Assembly: GCA_015069185.1 (NCBI GenBank)
Contig: SVJB01000001.1
Location: forward strand, 62,001-126,000
Direction: 5' to 3'
DNA: 64,000 bases
Source of the DNA: Oscillospiraceae bacterium
GTDB taxonomy: Bacteria > Bacillota > Clostridia > UBA1212 > UBA1255
In this document: piece by piece, positions 9,303 through 17,971 of the stretch
Position numbering within the stretch: position 1 is the stretch's first letter
Layout: each line of letters opens with the position of its first letter
Program-made: the position numbers and the translations under genes
Notes under the pieces: generated by a model
What the model was told of the DNA's origin: nothing
Database searches by the model: none
Seen by the model: the letters and a program-made list of their open reading frames with translations, nothing else

Positions 9303-9645
9303 AATTGCACGTATAAGTGGTGAGATGAAGAGGGTTCTTTCTGACATTATCAGAAATGACCTTAAAGACCCTCGGATTCCCGTCATTACTTCAATAACAA
9401 ATGTAAAGCTGACACGTGACCTTAAGTATGCTAAGGTATATGTCAGTCTTTATGGAACAGAAGAGGAGATAAATGCAGCTTTGGATTGTTTTGATAAATC
9501 TAAAGGCTTTATCCGTAAGATGATTGGACAGAAAATGACAATACGCTGCCTCCCTGAGCTCACTTTCATAAGAGACGACTCATTGGAGTATGGCGCATAT
9601 ATGTCAAAGAGAATAACAGAGCTTATTGGCAAAGATGTAGAATAA
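9295..9645 (+). CDS. rbfA: ribosome-binding factor A
   Basis: 116 residues, normal length. RbfA is a single KH-fold protein that binds the immature 30S subunit near 16S rRNA helix 1. Family landmarks: [26 protein letters not shown], then [24 protein letters not shown], then [22 protein letters not shown] 9295 lies inside the 3' end of infB (8-base overlap), so it is translationally coupled. The neighbouring nrnA and truB complete the standard Gram-positive cluster. Confidence 0.96.
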   Translation: MDRIARISGEMKRVLSDIIRNDLKDPRIPVITSITNVKLTRDLKYAKVYVSLYGTEEEINAALDCFDKSKGFIRKMIGQKMTIRCLPELTFIRDDSLEYGAYMSKRITELIGKDVE

Positions 9646-9667
9646 CAGTAACAAGGGGGGAAGAGTG

Positions 9668-10663
9668 ATGACTATGCAGGATTGGCAGGCAGTCAGAGAG
9701 GTCATTGATAACAATAAAAGTTTTATTATATTCACACACATTTCGGCTGACGGAGATGCTCTGTCATCAGCTTTCTCACTGGCTCTCTTTTTGAAAAATC
9801 GAGGCAAGGATGCTTTTGTTTTGTTAGAAGAAGAACCACAATCCGTAATTAAATATATAACAGAACAAGATGTTTGTTATGCAGTATATGAAGACGGAAA
9901 GAATTATGGTAGCTACGATGTATCAATCAGCGTAGATACTGCTACTGTAGACAGACTTGGTAGGAGAAGAGATATATATTTCTCTTCTCCTGTTACCGTA
10001 TATATTGACCACCATTTATCCCAAAATTCATATGCGCAGATTAATGTGTGCAATACCCAGTGGGCTTCATGTAGCGAAGGTGTCTGGGAATTTATGTGTA
10101 CTTACGGCAATATAGAGGACAAGACTATAGCTCAGACTGTTTTCACCGGTTTGATGACAGATACAGGATGCTTTGCATATTCAAATACTACTCAAAATAC
10201 TCATTTGATTGCAGCAAAGGTTATTGAATTGTGTGGCGATCAATCATGGCAATATAGGCAGATATTTGAATCTATTGATAAATCAGAGTTGGATTTAAGA
10301 CGAATTGCATATTCTAAGCTTGAATTTTATAATAACGACACAATCTGTTTGTTGGAAATTACTCAGGATGAGATGGACCAATGTGGAGCTACACGTGAAC
10401 AATTAGAGAGCTTTGCTCCATTTTTGAGAACAATCAGGGGCGTGAGAACAGGTATATTTATAAAGCCCGGGGACACACCTTGTATGCGTAGGATCAGTCT
10501 TCGTTCTGATGGCGGATGTAATGTAAGCCGGATTGCTGCAAACTTTGGCGGCGGTGGACATGCATGCGCTGCCGGCATAACTTACAGCCCAGAGAAAACT
10601 GGCATGACTTTTGATACTTTTAAGACCAGGCTTATTGAGGATATAACAACATGGACGGAATAA
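9668..10663 (+). CDS. nrnA: DHH-family phosphoesterase NrnA-like (nanoRNase / pAp phosphatase)
   Basis: 331 residues. DHH/DHHA1 enzyme that degrades very short RNAs and dephosphorylates 3'-phosphoadenosine-5'-phosphate in characterised homologues. Metal-binding motifs are visible: THISADGDALSS near residue 22, SVDTA, YIDHHLS (the DHH motif), and DTGCFAYSNTT. The C-terminal DHHA1 domain ends with the substrate-binding FGGGGHACAAGI. Start ATG 9668 has a long purine-rich ribosome-binding site, AAGGGGGG, at 9653-9660; GTG 9665 and ATG 9674 are alternatives. It lies between rbfA and truB, a conserved Firmicutes order, and overlaps truB by 13 bases. Confidence 0.92.
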   Translation: MTMQDWQAVREVIDNNKSFIIFTHISADGDALSSAFSLALFLKNRGKDAFVLLEEEPQSVIKYITEQDVCYAVYEDGKNYGSYDVSISVDTATVDRLGRRRDIYFSSPVTVYIDHHLSQNSYAQINVCNTQWASCSEGVWEFMCTYGNIEDKTIAQTVFTGLMTDTGCFAYSNTTQNTHLIAAKVIELCGDQSWQYRQIFESIDKSELDLRRIAYSKLEFYNNDTICLLEITQDEMDQCGATREQLESFAPFLRTIRGVRTGIFIKPGDTPCMRRISLRSDGGCNVSRIAANFGGGGHACAAGITYSPEKTGMTFDTFKTRLIEDITTWTE

Positions 10664-11556
10664 TAAATGTATACAAACCGGCAGGGATGTCTTCTTTTTC
10701 CTGTGTGAAAAAAGTGTCAGGCATTGTTGGCGAGAAGAAGGCAGGACACGGAGGTACTCTTGATCCTGAGGCGACAGGGATATTACCGGTATTTCTTGGG
10801 AAAGCAACAAAGCTCACTGATTTTATGCACAGCTATAACAAAAGCTATAGAGCTGGTTTCCTTCTTGGCAGGGCCACAGATTCATGCGATATATGGGGCA
10901 ACACCATAAGCGAAACTGAAATCAGTAAACTTAATAATGTAACGAAAAAACAAATTGAGACTGCGTTGATGTCCTTTATCGGTGAATGTACACAAATCCC
11001 TCCTATGTATAGTGCTATAAAAATTGGAGGAGTACCTGCGTATAAACTGGCAAGAGCAGGAAAAGATGTGGAAGTAAAGTCAAGAGTTGTTAATATTTTC
11101 ACAGTGCAATTATTGTCTTATGACGATGAAACACACATAGGCGTATTTGATATTTCCTGTTCAAAAGGAACGTACATAAGATCGGTGTGTAGTGATCTGG
11201 GAAAGAAATTAGGTATTGAGGCCTGCATGTGCAGTTTGGAGAGAACAGAATATGGACCGTTTAATATGACAAATTCTGTCAATTTGGAGCACTGCAGTAT
11301 AGAAAATATTTTACCATGTGATTATTTTCTTAAGAAATATCCCGTGGTAGAGTTGGATAATGATGAGGCAAAGAAATATGCCTCAGGTGCATATAAAGTT
11401 ATTGATTTGAAGAATAAAACAGTTTCCGGTGATATTTTACCGGGACAGGAATATTTACGAATATATAATAATGGCGTGCTTTTCGCTTTGGCAAAGGTAA
11501 AGTATGATTATGTAAAGAGTATTATGGAGCTGACTCCATATAAGTTTTTTGGATAA
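10651..11556 (+). CDS. truB: tRNA pseudouridine(55) synthase TruB
   Basis: 301 residues. Makes pseudouridine-55 in the T arm of tRNAs. Catalytic Asp38 lies in the signature GHGGTLDPEATGILPV, followed by the family segments FLGKATKLTDF, KSYRAGFLLGRATD, and SCSKGTYIRSVCSDLG. The C-terminal part is a PUA-like tail. ATG 10651 lies within the end of nrnA (13-base overlap). ribF, often next in Firmicutes, is absent; a glycosyltransferase follows 20 bases on. Confidence 0.96.
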   Translation: MDGIINVYKPAGMSSFSCVKKVSGIVGEKKAGHGGTLDPEATGILPVFLGKATKLTDFMHSYNKSYRAGFLLGRATDSCDIWGNTISETEISKLNNVTKKQIETALMSFIGECTQIPPMYSAIKIGGVPAYKLARAGKDVEVKSRVVNIFTVQLLSYDDETHIGVFDISCSKGTYIRSVCSDLGKKLGIEACMCSLERTEYGPFNMTNSVNLEHCSIENILPCDYFLKKYPVVELDNDEAKKYASGAYKVIDLKNKTVSGDILPGQEYLRIYNNGVLFALAKVKYDYVKSIMELTPYKFFG

Positions 11557-11576
11557 GATATAAGGGAGATGTCATA

Positions 11577-12629
11577 ATGAAGTATGTTGTTCTGATACCG
11601 GCATATAATCCTGATGAGAAAATGACAAGTTTTCTCGAAATTTTAAAAGAGCATAATATAGATGTTATTGTTGTTGATGACGGAAGTAAAGCAGAGTGTA
11701 AGCAGTATTTTGATGTAGCAAGAGCGTTTGGATATACTGTTCTGACTCATTCTGTGAATAAAGGAAAAGGCAGGGCTCTTAAAACAGGTTTTGAATATGT
11801 TGTTAGTAATGATATTGATGTGGATTACGTTATAACTGCCGATTGCGATGGTCAGCACGCTTTTGAATCAATACAGGATGTAGCTGCAGAGGGAGAAGCT
11901 TCCGGATGCGAAGCTCTCATATTAGGTGGTAGATTCAGAGACGACGGAGACAAGCTGCCTATCAGATCAAACATAGGAAATACTACGACTCGTTTAATAT
12001 TCAGATTAGCAACAGGTCTTAAGATTTATGACACACAAACAGGACTTCGTGCCATACCCAAGAGTTTGTTTAAGGAAATGATAAAATTAAAAGGCGATAG
12101 ATATGAATACGAAATGAATATGCTGCTCAAAATAAACGAGTGGGATATTCCTTGTCGGGAGATTTCAATTAAAACAATATATTTTAATAATAATAAAGGC
12201 TCTCACTATTCTACTTTTAAAGATTCAGTAAGAATATTATCGCGCATACTTATTTTTACATTATCTTCTTTTATATCGTTTGTAGTTGATTATGGTTTGT
12301 TTATTTTATTTACAGCCCTTCTGGCAGGCAGAGCGCCCGGACATGTAGCTATAGCGTACCTGATAGGTAGGGTTGTAAGCAGTATACTTAACTTTACGCT
12401 CAATAGTAAATTTGTGTTTAAGCAGTTTAGCTGGTCGTGTGTGATTAAGTATTTTATATTGTGTATCATTGTTATGGCCATTGGTGCGGCAGGCTCTCAT
12501 GTTCTTGAAGACTGGTTCGGTGTACCTGATGTTGTATGTAAGATTGTAATTGATTTACCGCTTTTCTTTGTTAGCTATATAGGACAGAAGAAATTTGTTT
12601 TTAATAAGAAGAAGGTGGAAAGCAAATGA
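11577..12629 (+). CDS. GT2 glycosyltransferase fused to a GtrA-like membrane domain
   Basis: 350 residues. Residues 1-215 are a family 2 glycosyltransferase of the polyprenyl-phosphate sugar synthase type: VVLIPAYNPDE, VIVVDDGSK, ADCDGQHAFES (DXD-like metal site), and DTQTGLRAIP. Residues about 222-345 are a GtrA-like domain with four predicted membrane segments, including SFISFVVDYGLFILFTALL and YLIGRVVSSILNFTLNSKFVF. GtrA proteins are thought to move lipid-linked sugars across the membrane, so one polypeptide may make and flip a lipid-linked sugar for surface glycosylation; that is inference. Good ribosome-binding site (AAGGGAG). It overlaps the next gene by 4 bases. Confidence 0.88.
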   Translation: MKYVVLIPAYNPDEKMTSFLEILKEHNIDVIVVDDGSKAECKQYFDVARAFGYTVLTHSVNKGKGRALKTGFEYVVSNDIDVDYVITADCDGQHAFESIQDVAAEGEASGCEALILGGRFRDDGDKLPIRSNIGNTTTRLIFRLATGLKIYDTQTGLRAIPKSLFKEMIKLKGDRYEYEMNMLLKINEWDIPCREISIKTIYFNNNKGSHYSTFKDSVRILSRILIFTLSSFISFVVDYGLFILFTALLAGRAPGHVAIAYLIGRVVSSILNFTLNSKFVFKQFSWSCVIKYFILCIIVMAIGAAGSHVLEDWFGVPDVVCKIVIDLPLFFVSYIGQKKFVFNKKKVESK

Positions 12630-13306
12630 CAGGCGTATATATTTTTACAGGTCATTTTGGCAGTGGTAAGACAGAGACTGCTGTTAACTTTGCTTTAAAA
12701 CTGAAACAAGCAAATGCTCACAGAAAAATTGCCTTGATCGATATGGATATTGTAAATCCGTTTTTCAGAAGTGCAGACAGTAAGGCTGCTTTGGAGGATA
12801 TGGGAATACGTGTGGAGGTTCCTCTATATGCAAATTCAAATGTTGATGTACCGGCCCTTACTCCTGCTATGTCATCATTAATTGAAAATACAGAATACGA
12901 TGTAATCATCGATGTGGGCGGTGATGATATAGGAGCCAAAGCTGTTGGTAGATATTCGGATATAATAAAAGAGCGAAATTACCATCAGTTCTTCGTTGTA
13001 AACGTACGTAGACCCTTTACCTACAATCTTGAAGCTGCACTTAAAATATTTGATGAAATTGAGCTGACATCTAATATCAAAGCTACAGCGATAATCAACA
13101 GTGCCAATATGATGGAGGGGACTTCCATTTCAGACTGTCTGGCCGGTAACCTGCTTGCAAATGAAATTGGCCAAGTGAAAAAAATCCCTGTAGCATACCA
13201 TGCTGTAACAGACAGTGTTGCAGATAGTTTGATTGAACAATATCCTGATATTTTCACAGAAGAAAATGTAATCAGAATAAACAGAATGGTCAAAAGGTTA
13301 TTTTAA
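12626..13306 (+). CDS. P-loop ATPase of the MinD/ParA/CobQ type
   Basis: 226 residues. The Walker A motif GHFGSGKT is at residues 9-16, close to the N-terminus, with IALIDMDIVNPFFRS as the switch/Walker A' region and VIIDVGGDDIGA as Walker B. This belongs to the SIMIBI class, but the exact subfamily is not recognised. There is no C-terminal amphipathic helix as strong as in MinD. ATG 12626 overlaps the stop of the GT2-GtrA gene; hflX follows after 2 bases. A partner or substrate is not apparent from the sequence. Confidence 0.8.
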   Translation: MTGVYIFTGHFGSGKTETAVNFALKLKQANAHRKIALIDMDIVNPFFRSADSKAALEDMGIRVEVPLYANSNVDVPALTPAMSSLIENTEYDVIIDVGGDDIGAKAVGRYSDIIKERNYHQFFVVNVRRPFTYNLEAALKIFDEIELTSNIKATAIINSANMMEGTSISDCLAGNLLANEIGQVKKIPVAYHAVTDSVADSLIEQYPDIFTEENVIRINRMVKRLF

Positions 13307-13308
13307 GC

Positions 13309-15123
13309 ATGGAAAAGAAAATTTACGGCAAGACAGATTCCTTAAAAAAAATAACTATTGAATATATGGAGTCATTTATCGGTGAATGTTATTCACCGGG
13401 ATCTTTTTTGCCAGTAGAAGTAATGGAAATGATGCAGAAAATCACCGGAGAAAACGGTGATGAAGTTGCCGTATGCCTTGATAGACACAATAGAGTTGTG
13501 GCAATAAGCTACGGAGATTTCCGATGCGTAAGTGTACCTGAACTGAAGATAAGACGATCTGATTCAAGACTATGTGGTATTCGTTTTCTCCATACACATC
13601 CACTTAAAAGTACGTCGGCTCATGGCATTTATCCATCTGAAGTAGATATAAATACACTGAGAAAAGAGCGCTTTGATGCTATGGCAGTTATTGGTATATA
13701 TGAGAAAGAAATTCTCGGCATTACTGTAACTATGCTCCAAAGAGATCAAAGCGGTGAATTAAATGATTATGAGACAGTAGGCCCGTGTAAACTTAACGGA
13801 GCCAGTCGCTTTGACAGTCTGTATGGTCAAATTAAATCTCTTGATAAGTATTATAGCAAAACCTCTCAAGAGGTTGCCGACAGTAACGAAAAAGCAATAC
13901 TCGTAGGTGTTATCGATGAGAAAACGGAAGGTAGCGATGCGGAAATATTATCTGAACTTAAGGAACTTGCAGAATCTGCAGGTGCTACTGTTGTAGCTTC
14001 ATATACACAAAGACGCAAAGCTCCCAATGCAGGCACATATATAGGAGCCGGATTTGCCAAAGATTTATCTTTGAAAAGGCAAGCTTTGAGTGCAAATCTT
14101 GTTATATTTGATGACGAACTCACACCTACACAAATACGTAACCTGGAGAACATAGTAGGCACCAGGGTAATAGATCGTACGGCTCTGATACTTGATATAT
14201 TTGCTGCTCGTGCAAAGTCTGTAGAGGGTAAATATCAAGTAGAGTTGGCACAACAGAAATACCGTCTGCCAAGATTAACCGGCTTAGGTACTGTATTGTC
14301 AAGGCTTGGCGGCGGTATCGGAACCCGCGGCCCCGGCGAGACTAAACTGGAAGAAGATAAACGTCACATCAGACGCAAAATATATTATCTGGAAGATAAA
14401 CTAAAAGAGATTACAACCAGACGTAGTCAGATGAGAGCAGAACGTCAGAAAAACAATGTGCCTACAGTTGCTATTGTAGGTTATACAAACGCCGGTAAAT
14501 CAACATTGATGAATTATATGTGTGATACAGATGTTATCGCAGAGGATAAGCTGTTTGCTACATTAGATACAAGTGTGCGCCGTATGGTAAACGAAGATAA
14601 GCAAGATGTATTGATGATAGATACTGTAGGATTTATAAAGAAGCTGCCTACAGACCTTATAGAGGCTTTTAAGGCTACGCTTGAAGAATCTGTTTACGCT
14701 GATCTATTGCTGCACGTAATTGATGTCAGTTCAAAAGATGCTGAATCGTGTATGCAGACCGTAGAGGATATACTTGACAAAATCGGTGCTACAGACAGCC
14801 CCCGTATGCTGGTGTTCAATAAGATTGATAAAGGTTTTTATGCAGATATAAGGCCCAATCCGAGGAATTATCCCGGATATGATAAGGTGTTTTTTGTTAG
14901 TAGCGTAACAGGAGAGGGCATTAAGGAGCTGAAGGAGGCTATAAATGACTTTTTCACAGATAACATGTATGAATTTGAATGTAATATACCATATAGCGAT
15001 ATGAAGCTCATTAATTTTCTGCACGACAACTGTGAAAAGATAGAAGAAGAATATACAGATAAAGGAGTCAGGGTAAAGGGGACTATCCCTGAAAAATATG
15101 CATATGCAATTAAAGAGTTATAA
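13309..15123 (+). CDS. hflX: GTPase HflX with a JAMM-like N-terminal extension
   Basis: 604 residues; compact HflX proteins have about 420. The conserved part starts near 195: HflX N-terminal domain (AILVGVID..., NAGTYIGAGFA), the glycine-rich LSRLGGGIGTRGPGETKLE, then a G domain with GYTNAGKS at 391-398, DTVGFI and NKID. HflX rescues or splits stalled 70S ribosomes. Residues about 1-180 are an extra domain with His95-Thr-His97-Pro and Ser110-x-x-Asp113, resembling the JAB/MPN (JAMM) metalloprotease motif but with a 12-residue rather than 7-residue gap between HxH and S. Long HflX forms of this kind seem common in Clostridia, from memory. It follows the P-loop ATPase by 2 bases. Confidence 0.92.
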   Translation: MEKKIYGKTDSLKKITIEYMESFIGECYSPGSFLPVEVMEMMQKITGENGDEVAVCLDRHNRVVAISYGDFRCVSVPELKIRRSDSRLCGIRFLHTHPLKSTSAHGIYPSEVDINTLRKERFDAMAVIGIYEKEILGITVTMLQRDQSGELNDYETVGPCKLNGASRFDSLYGQIKSLDKYYSKTSQEVADSNEKAILVGVIDEKTEGSDAEILSELKELAESAGATVVASYTQRRKAPNAGTYIGAGFAKDLSLKRQALSANLVIFDDELTPTQIRNLENIVGTRVIDRTALILDIFAARAKSVEGKYQVELAQQKYRLPRLTGLGTVLSRLGGGIGTRGPGETKLEEDKRHIRRKIYYLEDKLKEITTRRSQMRAERQKNNVPTVAIVGYTNAGKSTLMNYMCDTDVIAEDKLFATLDTSVRRMVNEDKQDVLMIDTVGFIKKLPTDLIEAFKATLEESVYADLLLHVIDVSSKDAESCMQTVEDILDKIGATDSPRMLVFNKIDKGFYADIRPNPRNYPGYDKVFFVSSVTGEGIKELKEAINDFFTDNMYEFECNIPYSDMKLINFLHDNCEKIEEEYTDKGVRVKGTIPEKYAYAIKEL

Positions 15124-15730
15124 TACATTACGAAATGAGGCTACCTGTGAATATGAGATAAAACGATCACGTTTTATCGGTTTTGCCAAGCCCGTCAGTA
15201 CTGTGCAGGAGGCTCAGGAATTTGTTGCCGGCATCAGGACTCTGCATAGAGATGCCAGACATAATGTGTATGCATATACGGTTATTGACGGAGACAACAG
15301 ATATACAAAATATAGCGACGACGGAGAGCCGCAGGGTACAGCAGGACTACCGCTGCTTAATTGTTTACAGAAAAGAGAAATAGAAAATGCTGTTTTGGTA
15401 GTTACCAGATATTTTGGAGGCATTCTGTTAGGCGCCCCAGGATTGCTAAGAGCATATACAACATCTGCAACTATGGCTCTTGATATGTGTGGTATTGATA
15501 CTAAGACTTTATGCAGAAGGATTACAGTGAGCGCAGATTATAGATTTATATCCGGACTTATGAATGTTTTCTCGGCAAGCGGTTTGTACCCTCTGAGTAG
15601 TGAATATACTGACAAGGCTGTGTTTACTTTGTTAGTAGAAGAAGAAGATATTGAGAATCTGTGTTATAATATCCGTGAACTGACAAGTAACAATGCAGAA
15701 GTTGAGATTGGTGAAAATGAATATAAATAA
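15098..15730 (+). CDS. yigZ: YigZ/IMPACT-family protein
   Basis: 210 residues. N-terminal UPF0029/IMPACT domain with EYEIKRSRFIGFAKPV, RDARHNVYAYTV, SDDGEPQGTAGLPLL and VVTRYFGGILLGAPGLLRAY, followed by a ferredoxin-like DUF1949 domain (about 135-205). Eukaryotic IMPACT regulates translation under stress; the bacterial role is not settled. It overlaps the end of hflX by 26 bases. Two in-frame starts exist, ATG 15098 and ATG 15104, neither with a strong ribosome-binding site, which suggests coupling to hflX translation. Confidence 0.9.
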   Translation: MHMQLKSYNTLRNEATCEYEIKRSRFIGFAKPVSTVQEAQEFVAGIRTLHRDARHNVYAYTVIDGDNRYTKYSDDGEPQGTAGLPLLNCLQKREIENAVLVVTRYFGGILLGAPGLLRAYTTSATMALDMCGIDTKTLCRRITVSADYRFISGLMNVFSASGLYPLSSEYTDKAVFTLLVEEEDIENLCYNIRELTSNNAEVEIGENEYK

Positions 15731-17042
15731 AGGCGCTGAAAAAATAATTAATATACTTGAAGCAAACGGCTATGAAGCATACGCAGTAGGAGGCTGTGTA
15801 CGCGATACCATTATGGGTAAGACACCAAATGATTGGGATATTACTACTAACTGTTTGCCTGAAGATATTGTGCACTGCTTTGAGGGTGTCAGGATTATTG
15901 AAACAGGCCTTAAACATGGTACTGTTACATTACTTATAGATGATGAAACATTTGAAGTAACTACATACAGAAAAGACGGTGCATATACAGATAACAGGCA
16001 TCCGGACAGTGTTACTTTTGTAACAGATCTCGAATCAGATCTGTCAAGACGTGACTTTACAGTAAATGCTATGGCATATAATCCAAGAGCTGGATTGGTA
16101 GACCTGTTTGGCGGCAGGGAAGACATAGAGAATAAATGTATACGATGTGTAGGAGAAGCCAATAAGAGATTTGAAGAGGACGCTTTGCGTATTCTGAGAG
16201 CTCTTAGATTTGCGTCTGTGCTTGATTTTACAATTGATGAGGATACTTCAAGGGCGATATATGAGCTTAAAGATAATTTAAGCAATATCTCTAAGGAACG
16301 TATCAATTGTGAGTTTACTAAGCTACTTACAGGTAAACGTAATGTGGATATTATAAGAGAATATTTTGATGTTATCTGTGTGTTTATACCTGAAATGGCA
16401 GATATGAGAGGCTTTAAGCAGCATAATAGTTGGCATGTATATGATGTGATGGAACATACATTGGTAGCTCTTAGCTATGCAAATAACGATATTATTGTTA
16501 GACTTGCTCTGCTACTTCATGATATTGCAAAGCCACGTATGTTTATAATGGATGAAAATGGTATAGGACATTTTCACGGACACCCTGCAGTATCAGCTGA
16601 TATGGCAAGAGAGATTCTCAATAGATTACGATACGATAAGAACACAATAAGTACTGTGGTAAGGCTTATAAAAGATCATGATAATCGTTTTCCTCCGAAT
16701 ATTAAGTCTGTAAAACGTATGATGACAAAATTGGGAGAGGAAAATATGCGCAGACTGATAAGTATTCAGTTGGCAGATTCAAGTGCCCAGAATCCTGAAC
16801 GCGCTATCCAGAGGCTACGGGATATACAGGATGCATCTAATCTGATTAATGTGATTGTTGAGCAACAACAGGCTTATTCAATTAATCAACTTGCTATTAA
16901 TGGTAAGGACCTGATTGAGATGGGTATAAAACCGGGGCCGCGCCTTGGTGAGATTTTAGAAGAACTATTACAGTTGGTTATAGATGATAAGCTGGAGAAT
17001 ACAAGAGATTCTCTCATAAGTCAGGTGTTGAAGTATTTATAA
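15717..17042 (+). CDS. cca: CCA tRNA nucleotidyltransferase with HD domain
   Basis: 441 residues. Class II CCA-adding enzyme. The head domain has AVGGCVRDTIMG and NDWDITTN (metal-binding DxD), then VTTYRKDG, SRRDFTVNAMAY and RFEEDALRILRALRF. A C-terminal HD phosphohydrolase-type region follows, with the LLLHDIAKP motif and HFHGHP, about 240-360. It adds or repairs the 3'-CCA end of tRNAs. ATG 15717 gives the normal family N-terminus (MNINKGAEKII); an earlier ATG at 15693 would add 8 residues and overlap more of yigZ. The overlap with yigZ is 14 bases and the ribosome-binding site is weak. Confidence 0.94.
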   Translation: MNINKGAEKIINILEANGYEAYAVGGCVRDTIMGKTPNDWDITTNCLPEDIVHCFEGVRIIETGLKHGTVTLLIDDETFEVTTYRKDGAYTDNRHPDSVTFVTDLESDLSRRDFTVNAMAYNPRAGLVDLFGGREDIENKCIRCVGEANKRFEEDALRILRALRFASVLDFTIDEDTSRAIYELKDNLSNISKERINCEFTKLLTGKRNVDIIREYFDVICVFIPEMADMRGFKQHNSWHVYDVMEHTLVALSYANNDIIVRLALLLHDIAKPRMFIMDENGIGHFHGHPAVSADMAREILNRLRYDKNTISTVVRLIKDHDNRFPPNIKSVKRMMTKLGEENMRRLISIQLADSSAQNPERAIQRLRDIQDASNLINVIVEQQQAYSINQLAINGKDLIEMGIKPGPRLGEILEELLQLVIDDKLENTRDSLISQVLKYL

Positions 17043-17074
17043 AACACGGGTATAATTAGAGATGAGGTGTTTTG

Positions 17075-17971
17075 ATGAATTCATGGTATAAGAATAAAAA
17101 ATCATTTGCAGTATTGTTTATCATAATAATTTTAGTTGTTGTTTCTTTGATGGTTGCAAATCTTGTCAAGGCTTGGATACAGGCTGAGAGAGAAAAAGCA
17201 AAGAAAATAGAAGAAGAGACACTGGATATGTATAATGCATCAAGATACTTTTTCCGCGTGTATTATCCGGATGATTGGAATGTTTTAGGAGGCACCAATG
17301 GTTTCCTGATAGACTCGGAAAGTGGCCTTGTTTTAGAGGCGTTTCCTCTTGTAGAGAATCCAATAACACCAGAACCAACTTTGGAGCCCAGTCCTACAAT
17401 AAAACCAACTCTAGCTGAAGGTCAGACTGCAAAACCTACTGCCACCCCTGATCCTCGTGAAGGACTCGTCAGGTATGAGTATGCAAGTGCTTATTTCTAC
17501 TATAGAGAATATACTGATTTTGGTATTGAAAAGAAAGATCCTGCTACAATTGCACCGTCTGCTACAGCTAATGCAACAAGTGCCCCGGCTACTGCTACTC
17601 CTAAAGCAGATGAGGGTACTACTATTGCTCCTACTGTTTTTCAAGGAGATTCTCCGGTAGACCTTGAAGATGTATTTAGCGGTGTTGTAGATTATATAGA
17701 ATCACAAAGTACAGATACGGTTATATATGAAGTAGGCAAAGCTAAGAATGTTGAGCTTGGTGGCAAGCGCTTCAGAACAGCATCATACACATATACAGGA
17801 GAAGATGGATTCTCAAGAAAAGGCGATATATATGTTGCTGTACGTAAGATGGCTTACTATGTTATAATCTTTGAAGGATATGAAAATAACGAGATAAAAG
17901 CATATACTAAATATTCCGGGGAATTTAAGGATATTCTTTCTGACGTACTATTCTCCGTGTTTGATTATTGA
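17075..17971 (+). CDS. membrane-anchored protein with Pro/Thr-rich linker, function unknown
   Basis: 298 residues. A single N-terminal membrane segment (about residues 10-32, VLFIIIILVVVSLMVANLV) without an obvious cleavage site suggests a signal anchor with the bulk outside. After a short beta-like segment (YFFRVYYPDDWNVLGG) come two Thr/Pro/Ala-rich linkers (about 88-130 and 160-185). A C-terminal domain follows (about 195-298, ending LSDVLFSVFDY), possibly related to PsbP/LpqN-like folds on the basis of the FFRVYYPDDW type of motif; that is tentative. ATG 17075 has GAGGTG upstream; the TTG at 17072 is rejected. It abuts the convergent AraC gene with no gap. Confidence 0.75.
   Translation: MNSWYKNKKSFAVLFIIIILVVVSLMVANLVKAWIQAEREKAKKIEEETLDMYNASRYFFRVYYPDDWNVLGGTNGFLIDSESGLVLEAFPLVENPITPEPTLEPSPTIKPTLAEGQTAKPTATPDPREGLVRYEYASAYFYYREYTDFGIEKKDPATIAPSATANATSAPATATPKADEGTTIAPTVFQGDSPVDLEDVFSGVVDYIESQSTDTVIYEVGKAKNVELGGKRFRTASYTYTGEDGFSRKGDIYVAVRKMAYYVIIFEGYENNEIKAYTKYSGEFKDILSDVLFSVFDY

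Noticed and set aside
10363-10817. Overlapping - strand ORFs (71-135 codons) across the nrnA/truB junction
   Set aside because: They mirror well-supported + strand genes, have no ribosome-binding sites and no recognisable family.
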